Assembly (NCBI RefSeq): GCF_004770105.1
Contig: NZ_RQEY01000012.1
Span: 186,001 to 250,000, forward strand
Direction: 5' to 3'
DNA length: 64,000 nt
DNA from: Leptospira andrefontaineae
GTDB lineage: Bacteria; Spirochaetota; Leptospiria; Leptospirales; Leptospiraceae
Position numbers and translations under genes: made by a program. This document shows, piece after piece, positions 18,825-26,754 of the stretch (the stretch's first letter is position 1; each line of letters begins with the position of its first letter). The notes beneath the pieces were generated by a model. The model was not told the origin of the DNA. It saw only the letters and a program-made list of their open reading frames with translations, and did not search any database.

Positions 18825-19412
18825 ATGGAATCCGGGGCTTGGAAATTTTTTATGACCGGCGTAATTGCCAGTTTGATCATCGTATTCTTCTTTTCTCATT
18901 CCAATACTGGAATGATCCAAGCCGAGAAGGATGTCCCGGAAGAAACCTTAATTCTCGCGGATAAACAAGAGAGCGTTTCAATCCAATCTATATTCTTTGG
19001 AAAACAAAACTTCTTATATTTCGGATCTTTAGACTCTTCTAAAAACGATCTGGATCAAGTGGAGAAATTCGTCCAGTGGTTTGATAAATCCGCGCCGGGT
19101 GATTCCCAATTTGTATTTATCAGTTTAACTCCAGAAAAAGACGAGCAGAAAGATCTACAAGATAGATTCGGCAGACTAAGTGAGAAGATACTTTTACTAA
19201 AACCTGCAAGCTCAAGTGCAGCATTGGAGTTAGCCAGATCATTCGGGATCCAAGCTTATATCCAACCTGACAGCGGAGATATGAAATATAAGACCGCACT
19301 AATCTGGGTGGACGATTCTCCCAAGATCAGAGGTATCTTTCCTAAAATTCCGGAAAAACCGGATTCAATAGATCTGCCTTCTCTACTCGTCCGAGCAAAA
19401 GAAGTTCCCTAA
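18825..19412 (+). CDS. Membrane-anchored protein with possible cysteine-free thioredoxin/SCO-like fold
   Basis: A 195-residue protein with an N-terminal membrane anchor (about 8-25) and an extracytoplasmic domain. The order of elements (IQSIFFGKQNFLYFGSLDS, QFVFISLTPEKDE, ...LARSFGIQAYIQPDSGDMKYKTALIWVDD) follows the SCO1/SenC thioredoxin fold, in which the first strand normally leads to CPxxC. Here no cysteine is present at all, so redox or copper chemistry is unlikely. Family link is tentative. Stands alone between the TonB terminator and the next secreted-protein gene. Confidence 0.6.
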   Translation: MESGAWKFFMTGVIASLIIVFFFSHSNTGMIQAEKDVPEETLILADKQESVSIQSIFFGKQNFLYFGSLDSSKNDLDQVEKFVQWFDKSAPGDSQFVFISLTPEKDEQKDLQDRFGRLSEKILLLKPASSSAALELARSFGIQAYIQPDSGDMKYKTALIWVDDSPKIRGIFPKIPEKPDSIDLPSLLVRAKEVP

Positions 19413-19519
19413 AATCCTTTAAAATACCATCTCTAGTAAAGTATTTCCCAAAAATTGGAATATCCTAAACCCCATTTAGAAAGGAAAATTCTTGAAAAAG
19501 GCCCCAGATCGGAAGTAAA

Positions 19520-20014
19520 GTGGAAAGCCGCGTTAACAAATTGTTTCCGGAGTTATTCCAAATGCAAAAACGTTTCGTATCGGTCGTATTCGTACTGATC
19601 CTATTATTCATCACGCCAATTTCAGCATTAACACCACCGCCCAGTCTGGAATCTCAGGTGAATTCTTCCAACTTTATCGCTTTGGCAAAACTTTCCAATG
19701 TGAAAGAAAGTAAGATCTCTTCTAATTCTATTTCAGTCACTGCAAGTGTAGAAATCCTAAAATCCTTAAAAGGAGGAAAGGAACTCCCTCAAAAATTCGA
19801 TATCGCATTTTTGATCTTTCCGGAGTTATTCGGAAAATGGTTGAAGGCGGCCCCTCAAGAGGGAGAATATATACTTTTTCTAATTAAGAAAAAAGTAAAG
19901 GATAGCAAAGGTGTCGAATCCGAGGTGATCGGACTTTACGAACCACACCCTTACGCTTTCCGAGAATACAACAAACAGCTAGAAGAAAACATTTTATCTT
20001 TAATTAAGAACTAA
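19520..20014 (+). CDS. Exported protein of unknown function
   Basis: Open from GTG 19520 (164 residues), but the in-frame ATG at 19562 gives a textbook signal peptide (MQKRFVSVVFVLILLF, cleavage after PISA) and is preceded by CGGAG, so the shorter 150-residue form is more likely. The mature part is a beta-rich domain (IALAKLSNVKES, VEILKSLKGG, GEYILFLIKKK) that recalls tissue-inhibitor-of-metalloprotease/NTR-like folds, but there are no cysteines. The stop lies 11 bases before the cysteine protease gene, so the two are probably cotranscribed; a role as inhibitor or chaperone of that protease is speculation. Confidence 0.65.
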   Translation: MESRVNKLFPELFQMQKRFVSVVFVLILLFITPISALTPPPSLESQVNSSNFIALAKLSNVKESKISSNSISVTASVEILKSLKGGKELPQKFDIAFLIFPELFGKWLKAAPQEGEYILFLIKKKVKDSKGVESEVIGLYEPHPYAFREYNKQLEENILSLIKN

Positions 20015-20025
20015 AGGACAAATAG

Positions 20026-22428
20026 ATGAAACTGAATTCACGTTTATTATCCGCTCTATTACTTTTACTATCTACGGGCAGCCTATTCTCCCAAACACCT
20101 CCCGGCTTGGGAATGAAACAAGAACCGGCGGAACTTTTAGCGTCTTTCAAAGAAGCTAATCCGAACAGGATCTCTCATAGAGGACTTTCTTCTTCTGTAG
20201 ATCTATCACGGTACATGCCTCCTGTAGGAGACCAAGGACAACAGAGTTCTTGTGTGGCTTGGTCCACTGCTTATGCCACTAAATCCTTCCAGGAATATAT
20301 GGAAAGGAAGGACAGAGGTTGGAAACTAAGCGATTCTTCCGGAACGCCAAACTATTCTAACATATTCTCACCTGCATTTATCTATAACCAGATCAATGGA
20401 GGAAGGGATAACGGCTCTTTGATCTCGGATGCGATGCGTCTTGTTGTGGAAAAAGGGGCCGCTCCTTGGTCTTCTATGCCTTATAACGAAAGAGATTATC
20501 TAGCTCGCCCCCCTCAAGACGCTTTTAATGTGGCATCTTCTTATAAGGCAAAAGAGTTTTTAAGGATTAGGCAAACAGATCCTAACGAATTGAAAAACCA
20601 ACTTGCACTCGGAAGGCCTGTCGTGGCAGGGATTCTAGTTTATGAAAACTTTATGAACCTAAAAGGAAAAGAAGTTTATAAAGAAGGGGTCGGAAAAACC
20701 TACGGCGGACATGCGATCGCGATCGTAGGGTACGACGATTCAAAAGGTGTATTTAAATTTATTAACTCTTGGTCCACTCAATGGGGAGATGATGGTTACG
20801 GGTATATCGATTATAGATGGTTCACCAAGGTTTGCCAATCCGCTTTCGTTCTTGTAGATGATGTTGCGCCTACAACTACTACGAACACAACAACCACTAC
20901 TACACCTGCAACAGATGTGAAACCGGTTCCTCCTGAAAAAGTAAAACCGACTGCTCCTAAAGAAATCGCAGCGACTCAAGGTTCTTTTTCAGATAAAGTA
21001 GTTTTAACCTGGGCATCTGTCCCACTTGCGATCGGATACGAGATCCACAGAAAAGGACCGGGAGATTCTTCTTTTTCTAAAGTTGGACTTTCCCAAACCA
21101 ACGGATTTACCGACGACGGGATCCAAAAGGATATCGCTTACTCTTATAAGGTCGCAACTCTAACCGATACTGATTCTTCCGATCTGTCCGATGGAGAAGC
21201 AATCGGTTATGCAAAAACAGAAGAAGCGAAAGCTCCTCCTAAAGTTGTAGGAGTTAAAGCAAGCCAAGGACAATATCCGAATAAGATCGATCTAGTTTGG
21301 GAATCTATAAGTGGGGTTTCAGATTACTACGTATATAAATGGAACTCCATCCAGAAAAAATATCTCTCCGTTGGAAGAGTGAAAAATACCAACTATACCG
21401 ACAACGCCGCTGCTAAGAACGGAGTAACTGAATTTTATGTAATCTCTGCGATCAGTAATGGTAAAACCGGAGATGCTTCCGATGCAGCGTCAGGGTTTAC
21501 CTTGAAGTCAGAGGCCAAACCGCCGAAACCTTTCGGGCTTACCGCTACAAAAGGATTATATAATAGTAAAATAGAAGTACAATGGCAGAAGGTTTCAGGT
21601 GCTTCTAAATATCTGGTCTATCGTTATGATGTGAGTGGATTATTCGGCGGCGGCGCTTGGTCAAAAATCGGAGAAGAAGCAAAAGAAGCATTCATTGACG
21701 AAAAGTTAAATGGGCAATATGCATTTTATGCTGTGGCCGCAGTGAATAAGGACGGGCAATCCGGACCATTCTCCGATTATGCTTATGGATACATAGATCC
21801 GAATAAGCATAGAGCGGCAAAACTTCCTAGTCCTGCAAATCTAAAGGGAGCACTCGATACCAAAACGGGAAAAATTTCCTTAAAATGGGACTCCGTAAAA
21901 GGAGCCAACGAATACTATGTGTATCGTAAAAAAAGAGGGGCTTCCTCTTGGGATTTCGTTTCCGGAACCAATGAAAAGACTACAAACTTTACTGCGGATG
22001 TGCCTGAAAAAGAAATTTTGTATTTATACTCAGTAACTTCCAAAACAGATTTGGGTGGAGAAAGTGATAAGGCGAGTCCCGTTTCCGCAGTCCTTTCCCA
22101 AGCAAAACCTGCAAAGGTAATGCGTTCCTTCGGAGGAGATTCTAGTTTAGAAAAGTTTAAAGGACCTTGGACTGCTATGTCTTGGGACGGTTCCAAAGGT
22201 GTGAACCAAGTTCTTCTGGAAATTGAAAGCCAAGACAATGTGAACTACGTTGTGAAGTTCAATAAGCAGAAAATTTTCGAAGGAAGATACGTAGAGAATA
22301 GCCCGATCATCGACAAAGAAGGTAAGTTCCGAATTGAGATCGAGAATGCTGGAGATGCTCTGCAGGTGACTCTAAAAGATAATGGGATTATCAATCAAAA
22401 GGCGACATTGAATTTCTTGAAAGAGTAG
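20026..22428 (+). CDS. Secreted papain-like (C1A) cysteine protease with fibronectin type III repeats
   Basis: An 800-residue protein with signal peptide (1-22) and a papain-fold domain (about 55-280). The catalytic triad is visible: Cys76 in GDQGQQSSCVAWS (oxyanion Gln nearby), His229 in GGHAIAIVGYDD and Asn247 in FINSWSTQWGDDGYG. A Thr-rich linker (TTTTNTTTTTT) follows, then four fibronectin-III-like modules (about 305-395, 405-495, 500-595, 605-690) and a C-terminal beta domain. The layout suggests an extracellular or surface protease with adhesive modules. No obvious pro-peptide beyond about 30 residues. Confidence 0.88.
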   Translation: MKLNSRLLSALLLLLSTGSLFSQTPPGLGMKQEPAELLASFKEANPNRISHRGLSSSVDLSRYMPPVGDQGQQSSCVAWSTAYATKSFQEYMERKDRGWKLSDSSGTPNYSNIFSPAFIYNQINGGRDNGSLISDAMRLVVEKGAAPWSSMPYNERDYLARPPQDAFNVASSYKAKEFLRIRQTDPNELKNQLALGRPVVAGILVYENFMNLKGKEVYKEGVGKTYGGHAIAIVGYDDSKGVFKFINSWSTQWGDDGYGYIDYRWFTKVCQSAFVLVDDVAPTTTTNTTTTTTPATDVKPVPPEKVKPTAPKEIAATQGSFSDKVVLTWASVPLAIGYEIHRKGPGDSSFSKVGLSQTNGFTDDGIQKDIAYSYKVATLTDTDSSDLSDGEAIGYAKTEEAKAPPKVVGVKASQGQYPNKIDLVWESISGVSDYYVYKWNSIQKKYLSVGRVKNTNYTDNAAAKNGVTEFYVISAISNGKTGDASDAASGFTLKSEAKPPKPFGLTATKGLYNSKIEVQWQKVSGASKYLVYRYDVSGLFGGGAWSKIGEEAKEAFIDEKLNGQYAFYAVAAVNKDGQSGPFSDYAYGYIDPNKHRAAKLPSPANLKGALDTKTGKISLKWDSVKGANEYYVYRKKRGASSWDFVSGTNEKTTNFTADVPEKEILYLYSVTSKTDLGGESDKASPVSAVLSQAKPAKVMRSFGGDSSLEKFKGPWTAMSWDGSKGVNQVLLEIESQDNVNYVVKFNKQKIFEGRYVENSPIIDKEGKFRIEIENAGDALQVTLKDNGIINQKATLNFLKE

Positions 22429-22538
22429 CCGCGGCAGCGATGCGAAGATCTTTAGTCCCGGGCTTCGCCCGGGATGAGCGATAGCGAAATCGTAGCAGCG
22501 CGACCCGAGCCAAGCGAGGCGGGCCGCCCAATCTTTTT

Positions 22539-22552
22539 GTTGGAATTCCAAC
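22539..22552. repeat. GTNGGAANTCCNAC palindrome, copy 1
   Basis: GTTGGAATTCCAAC, a perfect 14-bp palindrome, directly after a T-run in the GC-rich block. Other copies of the same pattern lie at 22816 (one mismatch in symmetry), 30191 and 32376, all intergenic. Confidence 0.6.
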
Positions 22553-22616
22553 ATGAGAAATCAGTAAAAGATCTACTTGATTTTTTATGAATTTGTGATA
22601 TGGAAGCTGTTGTCGA

Positions 22617-22640
22617 GCGGGTACCACCGCACCGGCCCCC
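22617..22640 (+). repeat. 24-bp direct repeat, first copy
   Basis: Begins GCGGGTACCACCGCACCGGC and ends in a C-run. It is identical at 23 of 24 positions to 22761-22784 (C to T at one place), 144 bases apart, in the same orientation. Confidence 0.75.
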
Positions 22641-22760
22641 CTTCGCAGCGACAATAGGAGCGAGAAGACGACCAGCTTTGCTGAGTCGGTGACCGAGAAA
22701 GTCGAGGTCAAACGAGACCTTCGACCAAATCAACACCCTCCGTTCCATCGAAGACTTTTT

Positions 22761-22784
22761 GCGGGTACCACCGTACCGGCCCCC
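22761..22784 (+). repeat. 24-bp direct repeat, second copy
   Basis: Begins GCGGGTACCACCGTACCGGC; partner of 22617-22640. Its C-run forms the left arm of the CCCCACCC/GGGTGGGG hairpin that ends at 22803, which the first copy lacks. Confidence 0.75.
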
Positions 22785-22815
22785 ACCCAGAACAAGGGTG
22801 GGGAAACCCAACCCC

Positions 22816-22829
22816 GTTGGAATTCCTAC
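22816..22829. repeat. GTNGGAANTCCNAC palindrome, copy 2 (imperfect)
   Basis: GTTGGAATTCCTAC, directly before the stop codon of the EAL-protein gene on the minus strand. One outer pair is mismatched relative to copy 1. Confidence 0.5.
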
Positions 22830-22832
22830 AAA

Positions 22833-24206
22833 CTAAAACAGATCTACTTCTTTAGCTAGAACGAAAATATTTCCCACTTCTTTCAATCTTTGGGTAAGCT
22901 CAGGCGAACTCAGGACCTTAGTAACGGCCGTTTCTGGAAGTTTTTGCATTTCTTTAAAACGTTCTTGGTAGTCTTGGATCCAGATCTTTTTACAGAACAG
23001 ATTGGCTTGGAAATAATATACTTGGTGAGTGATGAGGAAGTTTAAGGAATCAATATCTTCCAAAGCTTCTGCAGTGATGATCGCTTCCCTGTTATCGGAA
23101 AGTCTTCTGCAATAATCTATGAATGCAAGATTGTCCAAGAACTTAGTTAAATCCTGGTCCGCTTTGAATTTAAAACTGATCGGGTCCAATTTAAATTCTT
23201 TGATCATCTCTCCTAAATCCAAAACAACTTGGTGACTCTGGCTCTTTACCCCGAAGTCATCCGCAGCAAAACTGATCCCGAAATTCCAGAATCTTCTACA
23301 TACAGACTTAAGAGTTGCCTCCCCTTCTTCGTAAGGTTTTTCGATCAGCTCCATACGAACATTTTGAGGATTCAGGTTTTGTTTCAGAAGAAGTTCATGA
23401 AAGCGGGTAACCTTCTCGTCCGTATCGAATGTATCGATTAAAGTCTGAGGAGAAATATTAAATTTTAGAAGTCCGGGAGAACCGTTACAGGACATGATCA
23501 ATTTCTCTAAGATCAGAAGTTCTATCCTATTCAGATCTTGGTCATGAGGAATATCCCGGATTAGATCCGCGTAACCTGCGTAAGCTTCTCCTCCCACAAA
23601 AACTTCTCCACCTTTCATGGAGAATGTATGGTCCCTATGATTATAATGAATGATCGGCTGGATAACCGCGTCCGCACGTTCGCTTGCGAAATAATCGTTT
23701 ACACGATTGAGATAAGTCCAACTCCAACGAACCAAATTATCTTTAAGATTCTTTAAAGAAGAAGTTTCCAACTCTCTGAAGATTTCTTCGACATAGGAAA
23801 TAAAATTACACTGGGTTCTTCCGATCCCGAAATCAAAATTGAGAGCTCCGGTCCGGATCGCTTGGTCATGGAACCTTCCCATGGCTGCATCAAAATTAGC
23901 AAGACTGACTGGTCCTGAATTGTCTAAAGGTGCAACTCCGATCAGTAGGTTCTTTTTATCACCATAGGCATAATAACGAAATAATTCACGATGGGAAGGT
24001 TCTATGTCTGAGATCCTTTGAGGGATCAATTGTATGAATTCTACTAGGGAAACTGTGGAAATATTTTGAAATCTGAGGAGGAAGATTGGCTTTCCACGAT
24101 TTTCATTAATGAATACCGTCTTAAACTGTTCCAGATCCCCCATATCGAAGGATCTTAATTTTAAGTTATAAGCATCGGTCATTTCGTTTGCGACATTAAT
24201 CGGCAT
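22833..24206 (-). CDS. EAL-domain protein (cyclic-di-GMP phosphodiesterase-like) with unclear N-terminal domain
   Basis: A 457-residue cytoplasmic protein. Residues about 175-420 match an EAL domain element by element: QPIIHY, GGEAYAGY (in place of EALLR), LLKFNISPQTL (Asn kept), MELIEKP (Glu kept), AADDFG (both Asp kept), FKFKAD (Lys region) and ITAEALED (Glu kept). Most metal ligands therefore survive although the EAL triplet itself reads EAY. The N-terminal 150 residues have GGDEF-like length but no GGDEF motif. It could degrade or only bind c-di-GMP. Confidence 0.72.
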   Translation of the reverse strand: MPINVANEMTDAYNLKLRSFDMGDLEQFKTVFINENRGKPIFLLRFQNISTVSLVEFIQLIPQRISDIEPSHRELFRYYAYGDKKNLLIGVAPLDNSGPVSLANFDAAMGRFHDQAIRTGALNFDFGIGRTQCNFISYVEEIFRELETSSLKNLKDNLVRWSWTYLNRVNDYFASERADAVIQPIIHYNHRDHTFSMKGGEVFVGGEAYAGYADLIRDIPHDQDLNRIELLILEKLIMSCNGSPGLLKFNISPQTLIDTFDTDEKVTRFHELLLKQNLNPQNVRMELIEKPYEEGEATLKSVCRRFWNFGISFAADDFGVKSQSHQVVLDLGEMIKEFKLDPISFKFKADQDLTKFLDNLAFIDYCRRLSDNREAIITAEALEDIDSLNFLITHQVYYFQANLFCKKIWIQDYQERFKEMQKLPETAVTKVLSSPELTQRLKEVGNIFVLAKEVDLF

Positions 24207-24260
24207 AGGATAGGCTTACAACTCGAAAGCCCGTGGACTGGATTTTAAACGACTGTTGTT

Positions 24261-25691
24261 TTATGTAAAGCGGAAACGTAAACTATCGTTCGAGATTCGA
24301 TCCACACCTAATTCGGACAATTTTCTTTGCCCTGGTCCGGGGTTTACCAATATAACATCTCCTTCTAGAATTACTTTCTTATCAAACAAAATATCTCCTT
24401 CTACTTTCAAGGAGGTGCAGCGCACTAAAGAAGGAATGGCTTGTATACGATCAGTAAAATCTCTTACCTTCTTGTAATATGTTTCATCCAATGAGATAAC
24501 TAATTCTCCGAGGCCTGCCTTCTTTCTTTCTTCCGACATAGTAACGGAGAAGTCCGGATTTAAAGAATAGGCATCAGAACGCCTGACTAGATAGTCTTCG
24601 CATTTTTTTACGGGAGCAAAACGATCTCTTGGAATGATGAGACCTTTCGTATTGGAGAAGTTTTGGATGGCAGATCCCATCGCAGTCTCTAATTGTAGGA
24701 CCTCCTTCCCTTCTACCTTTTTGGGATTTACGATCAATGATAGTTTGAAAGAACCTTCGAGTAACTTTTCTTTTAGCACATCTAATCTGATCCAAAGATT
24801 ATTAGTGGAGAATGTTCTAAATTTACCTAATCCCTCGAACTCATGCATATGATCTGAAGGCACCTGAGCGGTTTCTAATAATTGTAAGTTCTTTTTTTCT
24901 CCGCCAACGATCCTTCTGAAAATTGCTCCACCTTTTTTGTCAGCGAGTGTTTTAGGAGTCATCTCCATGCAGAAGTCCAGGTTCTCTTTCAGAATATATT
25001 CTAATATTCCAGGATGAACAGTTGCGCCTAGATTATCTCCGTTAGAAACGAATGCTACCTTGTATCCATTTTCTAAAAGTCGATCTAATAGTCCTGTTTC
25101 CAAAAGAGTGAACCAGATATCCCCATGGCCAGGAGGACACCATTCTTCTGAATTTCCTTTAGAAATTTCCAGAGGTTTTAGTTCAGGAACGACTAGTCTT
25201 GGCACCTTATGTTGTAAGAAACTTGTGGGATAATTTTGTGAGAATTTGATCTTTTTAAGCTCTTCTTGGCTTTCATCCTGGGTGCTAAAACTATCCATCA
25301 GGATGAGAGGAACTTCTAAATTATATTTTTGTCGGATGTATTCTACCTGCTTGCAGACCACTTCTAAGAAGCTCATTCCATCCTTGATCTCTATTAAAGA
25401 TTTCGGTCCGGAAAGCCCCATGCTGGTCCCAAGGCCTCCATTCAATTTGATCACTACTAATTCTTTCAAAAATTTAGGATCACCTGGATATTCTGATTCT
25501 ATCTTTTCTAAAGAGATCTCGTCTTTGCTCGGGTCCAGATCCCCGACTTCTTCCCATTTTACGATCCCTGTTTCTCCATTGCGGACTTCTTGGATCTTGG
25601 AGATAAAATCGGAAATGAACTCTCGAGAAAGTCCTTCTCCTAACATTTTTTCCGTAACTAATTTTTCAGATTCTGTGATCATCGAATCCAT
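24261..25691 (-). CDS. UTP--glucose-1-phosphate uridylyltransferase family protein (eukaryote-like UDPGP)
   Basis: The 476-residue protein belongs to the UDPGP family, unlike typical bacterial GalU. The nucleotide-binding signature KLNGGLGTSMGLSGPKSLIEI is at about 83-103 (shown in part: LNGGLGTSMG, GPKSLIE). Also visible are PPGHGDIW (uridine contact), VSNGDNLGA and NPKKVEGK. It would make UDP-glucose or a related UDP-sugar for LPS and glycan synthesis. An alternative start lies three codons in (ATG 25682), exactly overlapping the upstream gene's stop. Confidence 0.88.
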   Translation of the reverse strand: MDSMITESEKLVTEKMLGEGLSREFISDFISKIQEVRNGETGIVKWEEVGDLDPSKDEISLEKIESEYPGDPKFLKELVVIKLNGGLGTSMGLSGPKSLIEIKDGMSFLEVVCKQVEYIRQKYNLEVPLILMDSFSTQDESQEELKKIKFSQNYPTSFLQHKVPRLVVPELKPLEISKGNSEEWCPPGHGDIWFTLLETGLLDRLLENGYKVAFVSNGDNLGATVHPGILEYILKENLDFCMEMTPKTLADKKGGAIFRRIVGGEKKNLQLLETAQVPSDHMHEFEGLGKFRTFSTNNLWIRLDVLKEKLLEGSFKLSLIVNPKKVEGKEVLQLETAMGSAIQNFSNTKGLIIPRDRFAPVKKCEDYLVRRSDAYSLNPDFSVTMSEERKKAGLGELVISLDETYYKKVRDFTDRIQAIPSLVRCTSLKVEGDILFDKKVILEGDVILVNPGPGQRKLSELGVDRISNDSLRFRFT

Positions 25692-26086
25692 CTTATAATT
25701 CCTTTCGCATCGTATATTTCGTCAAACTCGCCCAATTCAATCGTATATTTTTCTTCTTTGGAAGAAGGATCATAAATCAGTTTTAGTTTTACTTCTCTTC
25801 CGCTATCGTTCTTTTTCACTGGCTTCTCATTCTGCTCCATATACAAAGGAAGGAAGACTATATAAGAATAAATATACACTGATCTTTTGGAATTTTTCCT
25901 ATAATACAAGACCCCTTTTTCTGCAAGATCTCGTTTTAGGATCTTTGTATAAGGTACCGGAAAAGTCTTGTTCCAAGTGACAAGAAGTGTCTTGTCCATC
26001 TCGGAATGTTTAGGCACCTCAGAATACAAATTGGTTACGGAAAAAAGAAAAATACCTAATACCAGGAAACGAAAGATGACTCTCAT
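25679..26086 (-). CDS. Small exported protein of unknown function
   Basis: A 135-residue protein with a signal peptide (MRVIFRFLVLGIFLFSVTNLYS, cleavage near 22). The mature part is beta-rich and basic (VYIYSYIVFLPLYM, VKLKLIYDPSSKEEKYTIEL). No family recognised. Its stop codon overlaps the start of the uridylyltransferase gene, so the two genes are cotranscribed and translationally linked. Confidence 0.7.
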   Translation of the reverse strand: MRVIFRFLVLGIFLFSVTNLYSEVPKHSEMDKTLLVTWNKTFPVPYTKILKRDLAEKGVLYYRKNSKRSVYIYSYIVFLPLYMEQNEKPVKKNDSGREVKLKLIYDPSSKEEKYTIELGEFDEIYDAKGIIRWIR

Positions 26087-26195
26087 AAACTTACAGACAG
26101 ATTAGGAACCAGCAAGTATTCTTCAAGTAATTACTTAAGAAACAAAGGACCGCTCACTATAGCATTCTTTGCTACTTTTAGAAGAAAGATCCTAT

Positions 26196-26741
26196 CTATT
26201 TAACGGATTCCTTATATTTAGAATAGGTCTCGTTGTCCGAATCGAATACAATATCCGCAGTAGCGCAGATCACTCCGCCCAGTGAAACGATCCTGATATT
26301 CAGTAGAAATTCCTGATCCTGGAAAACAAGTTGCCCTAAAGCTAAATATTCCGCTCCGGAAAGTTTCCCTATAGAAACGATCTGATCGTTTAGCACTAGC
26401 CCGCTTGCTTGGAAATCCTGCTCTCCTATTACACGATTTAGCCTATCTCTTTCCAGCAATTGGAATGTTTTAGGATCGAATAATTCTTTTCCAAGTCTAT
26501 CGGTGACTAGTCTTCCTAACTGGGAATTGCTCCCGTTTTCATTGATTATATTTAAGATAGCAAGCCTTGCAGGCAGTTTTCCGCCTTGAGCTTTGAGAGA
26601 AGACAAAAACTGGTATTTAAGTTCGGAGGCGATAGTTGCCACTCCTGCATTCGGATTTTTCGCCTTCTTTTTGACTTCTCCCGAAGAAACACACGAGAAT
26701 AATAATATCGTAACTGCAAAGAGGAAGATCCAAATTTTCAT
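26196..26741 (-). CDS. FlgO/CsgG-like lipoprotein
   Basis: A 181-residue lipoprotein (lipobox LLFSC, Cys 17). The mature domain has the FlgO/CsgG-type order: a strand LARLAILNI (here LPARLAILNII), GSNSQLGRLVTDRLGKELF, FQLLERDRLNRVIGEQDFQASG and GKLSGAEYLALGQL. Such proteins are outer-membrane-associated and linked to flagella or secretion. It begins 13 bases after the upstream 7TMR gene, so both may act in one envelope-sensing unit. Confidence 0.78.
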   Translation of the reverse strand: MKIWIFLFAVTILLFSCVSSGEVKKKAKNPNAGVATIASELKYQFLSSLKAQGGKLPARLAILNIINENGSNSQLGRLVTDRLGKELFDPKTFQLLERDRLNRVIGEQDFQASGLVLNDQIVSIGKLSGAEYLALGQLVFQDQEFLLNIRIVSLGGVICATADIVFDSDNETYSKYKESVK

Positions 26742-26754
26742 TTTCCCGCCTATA

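Larger units (their letters stand above)
22429..22832. repeat. GC-rich non-coding repeat block
   Basis: Four hundred bases with base composition clearly richer in G and C than the neighbours and no credible gene. Contents: a hairpin CCCGGGC-TTC-GCCCGGG (22457-22473); a GGCG/CGCC hairpin followed by AATCTTTTT (about 22519-22537, a plausible terminator for the protease gene); palindrome GTTGGAATTCCAAC (22539-22552); two near-identical 24-base direct repeats (22617-22640, 22761-22784); the hairpin CCCCACCC/GGGTGGGG (22781-22803); and GTTGGAATTCCTAC (22816-22829). Frames open on the minus strand here have no protein-like composition. Confidence 0.7.

Noticed and set aside
22391..22811. Two minus-strand open frames of 106 and 119 codons in the GC-rich block
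   Set aside because: Their translations are low-complexity and overlap hairpins and direct repeats; there is no ribosome-binding site or protein-like pattern.
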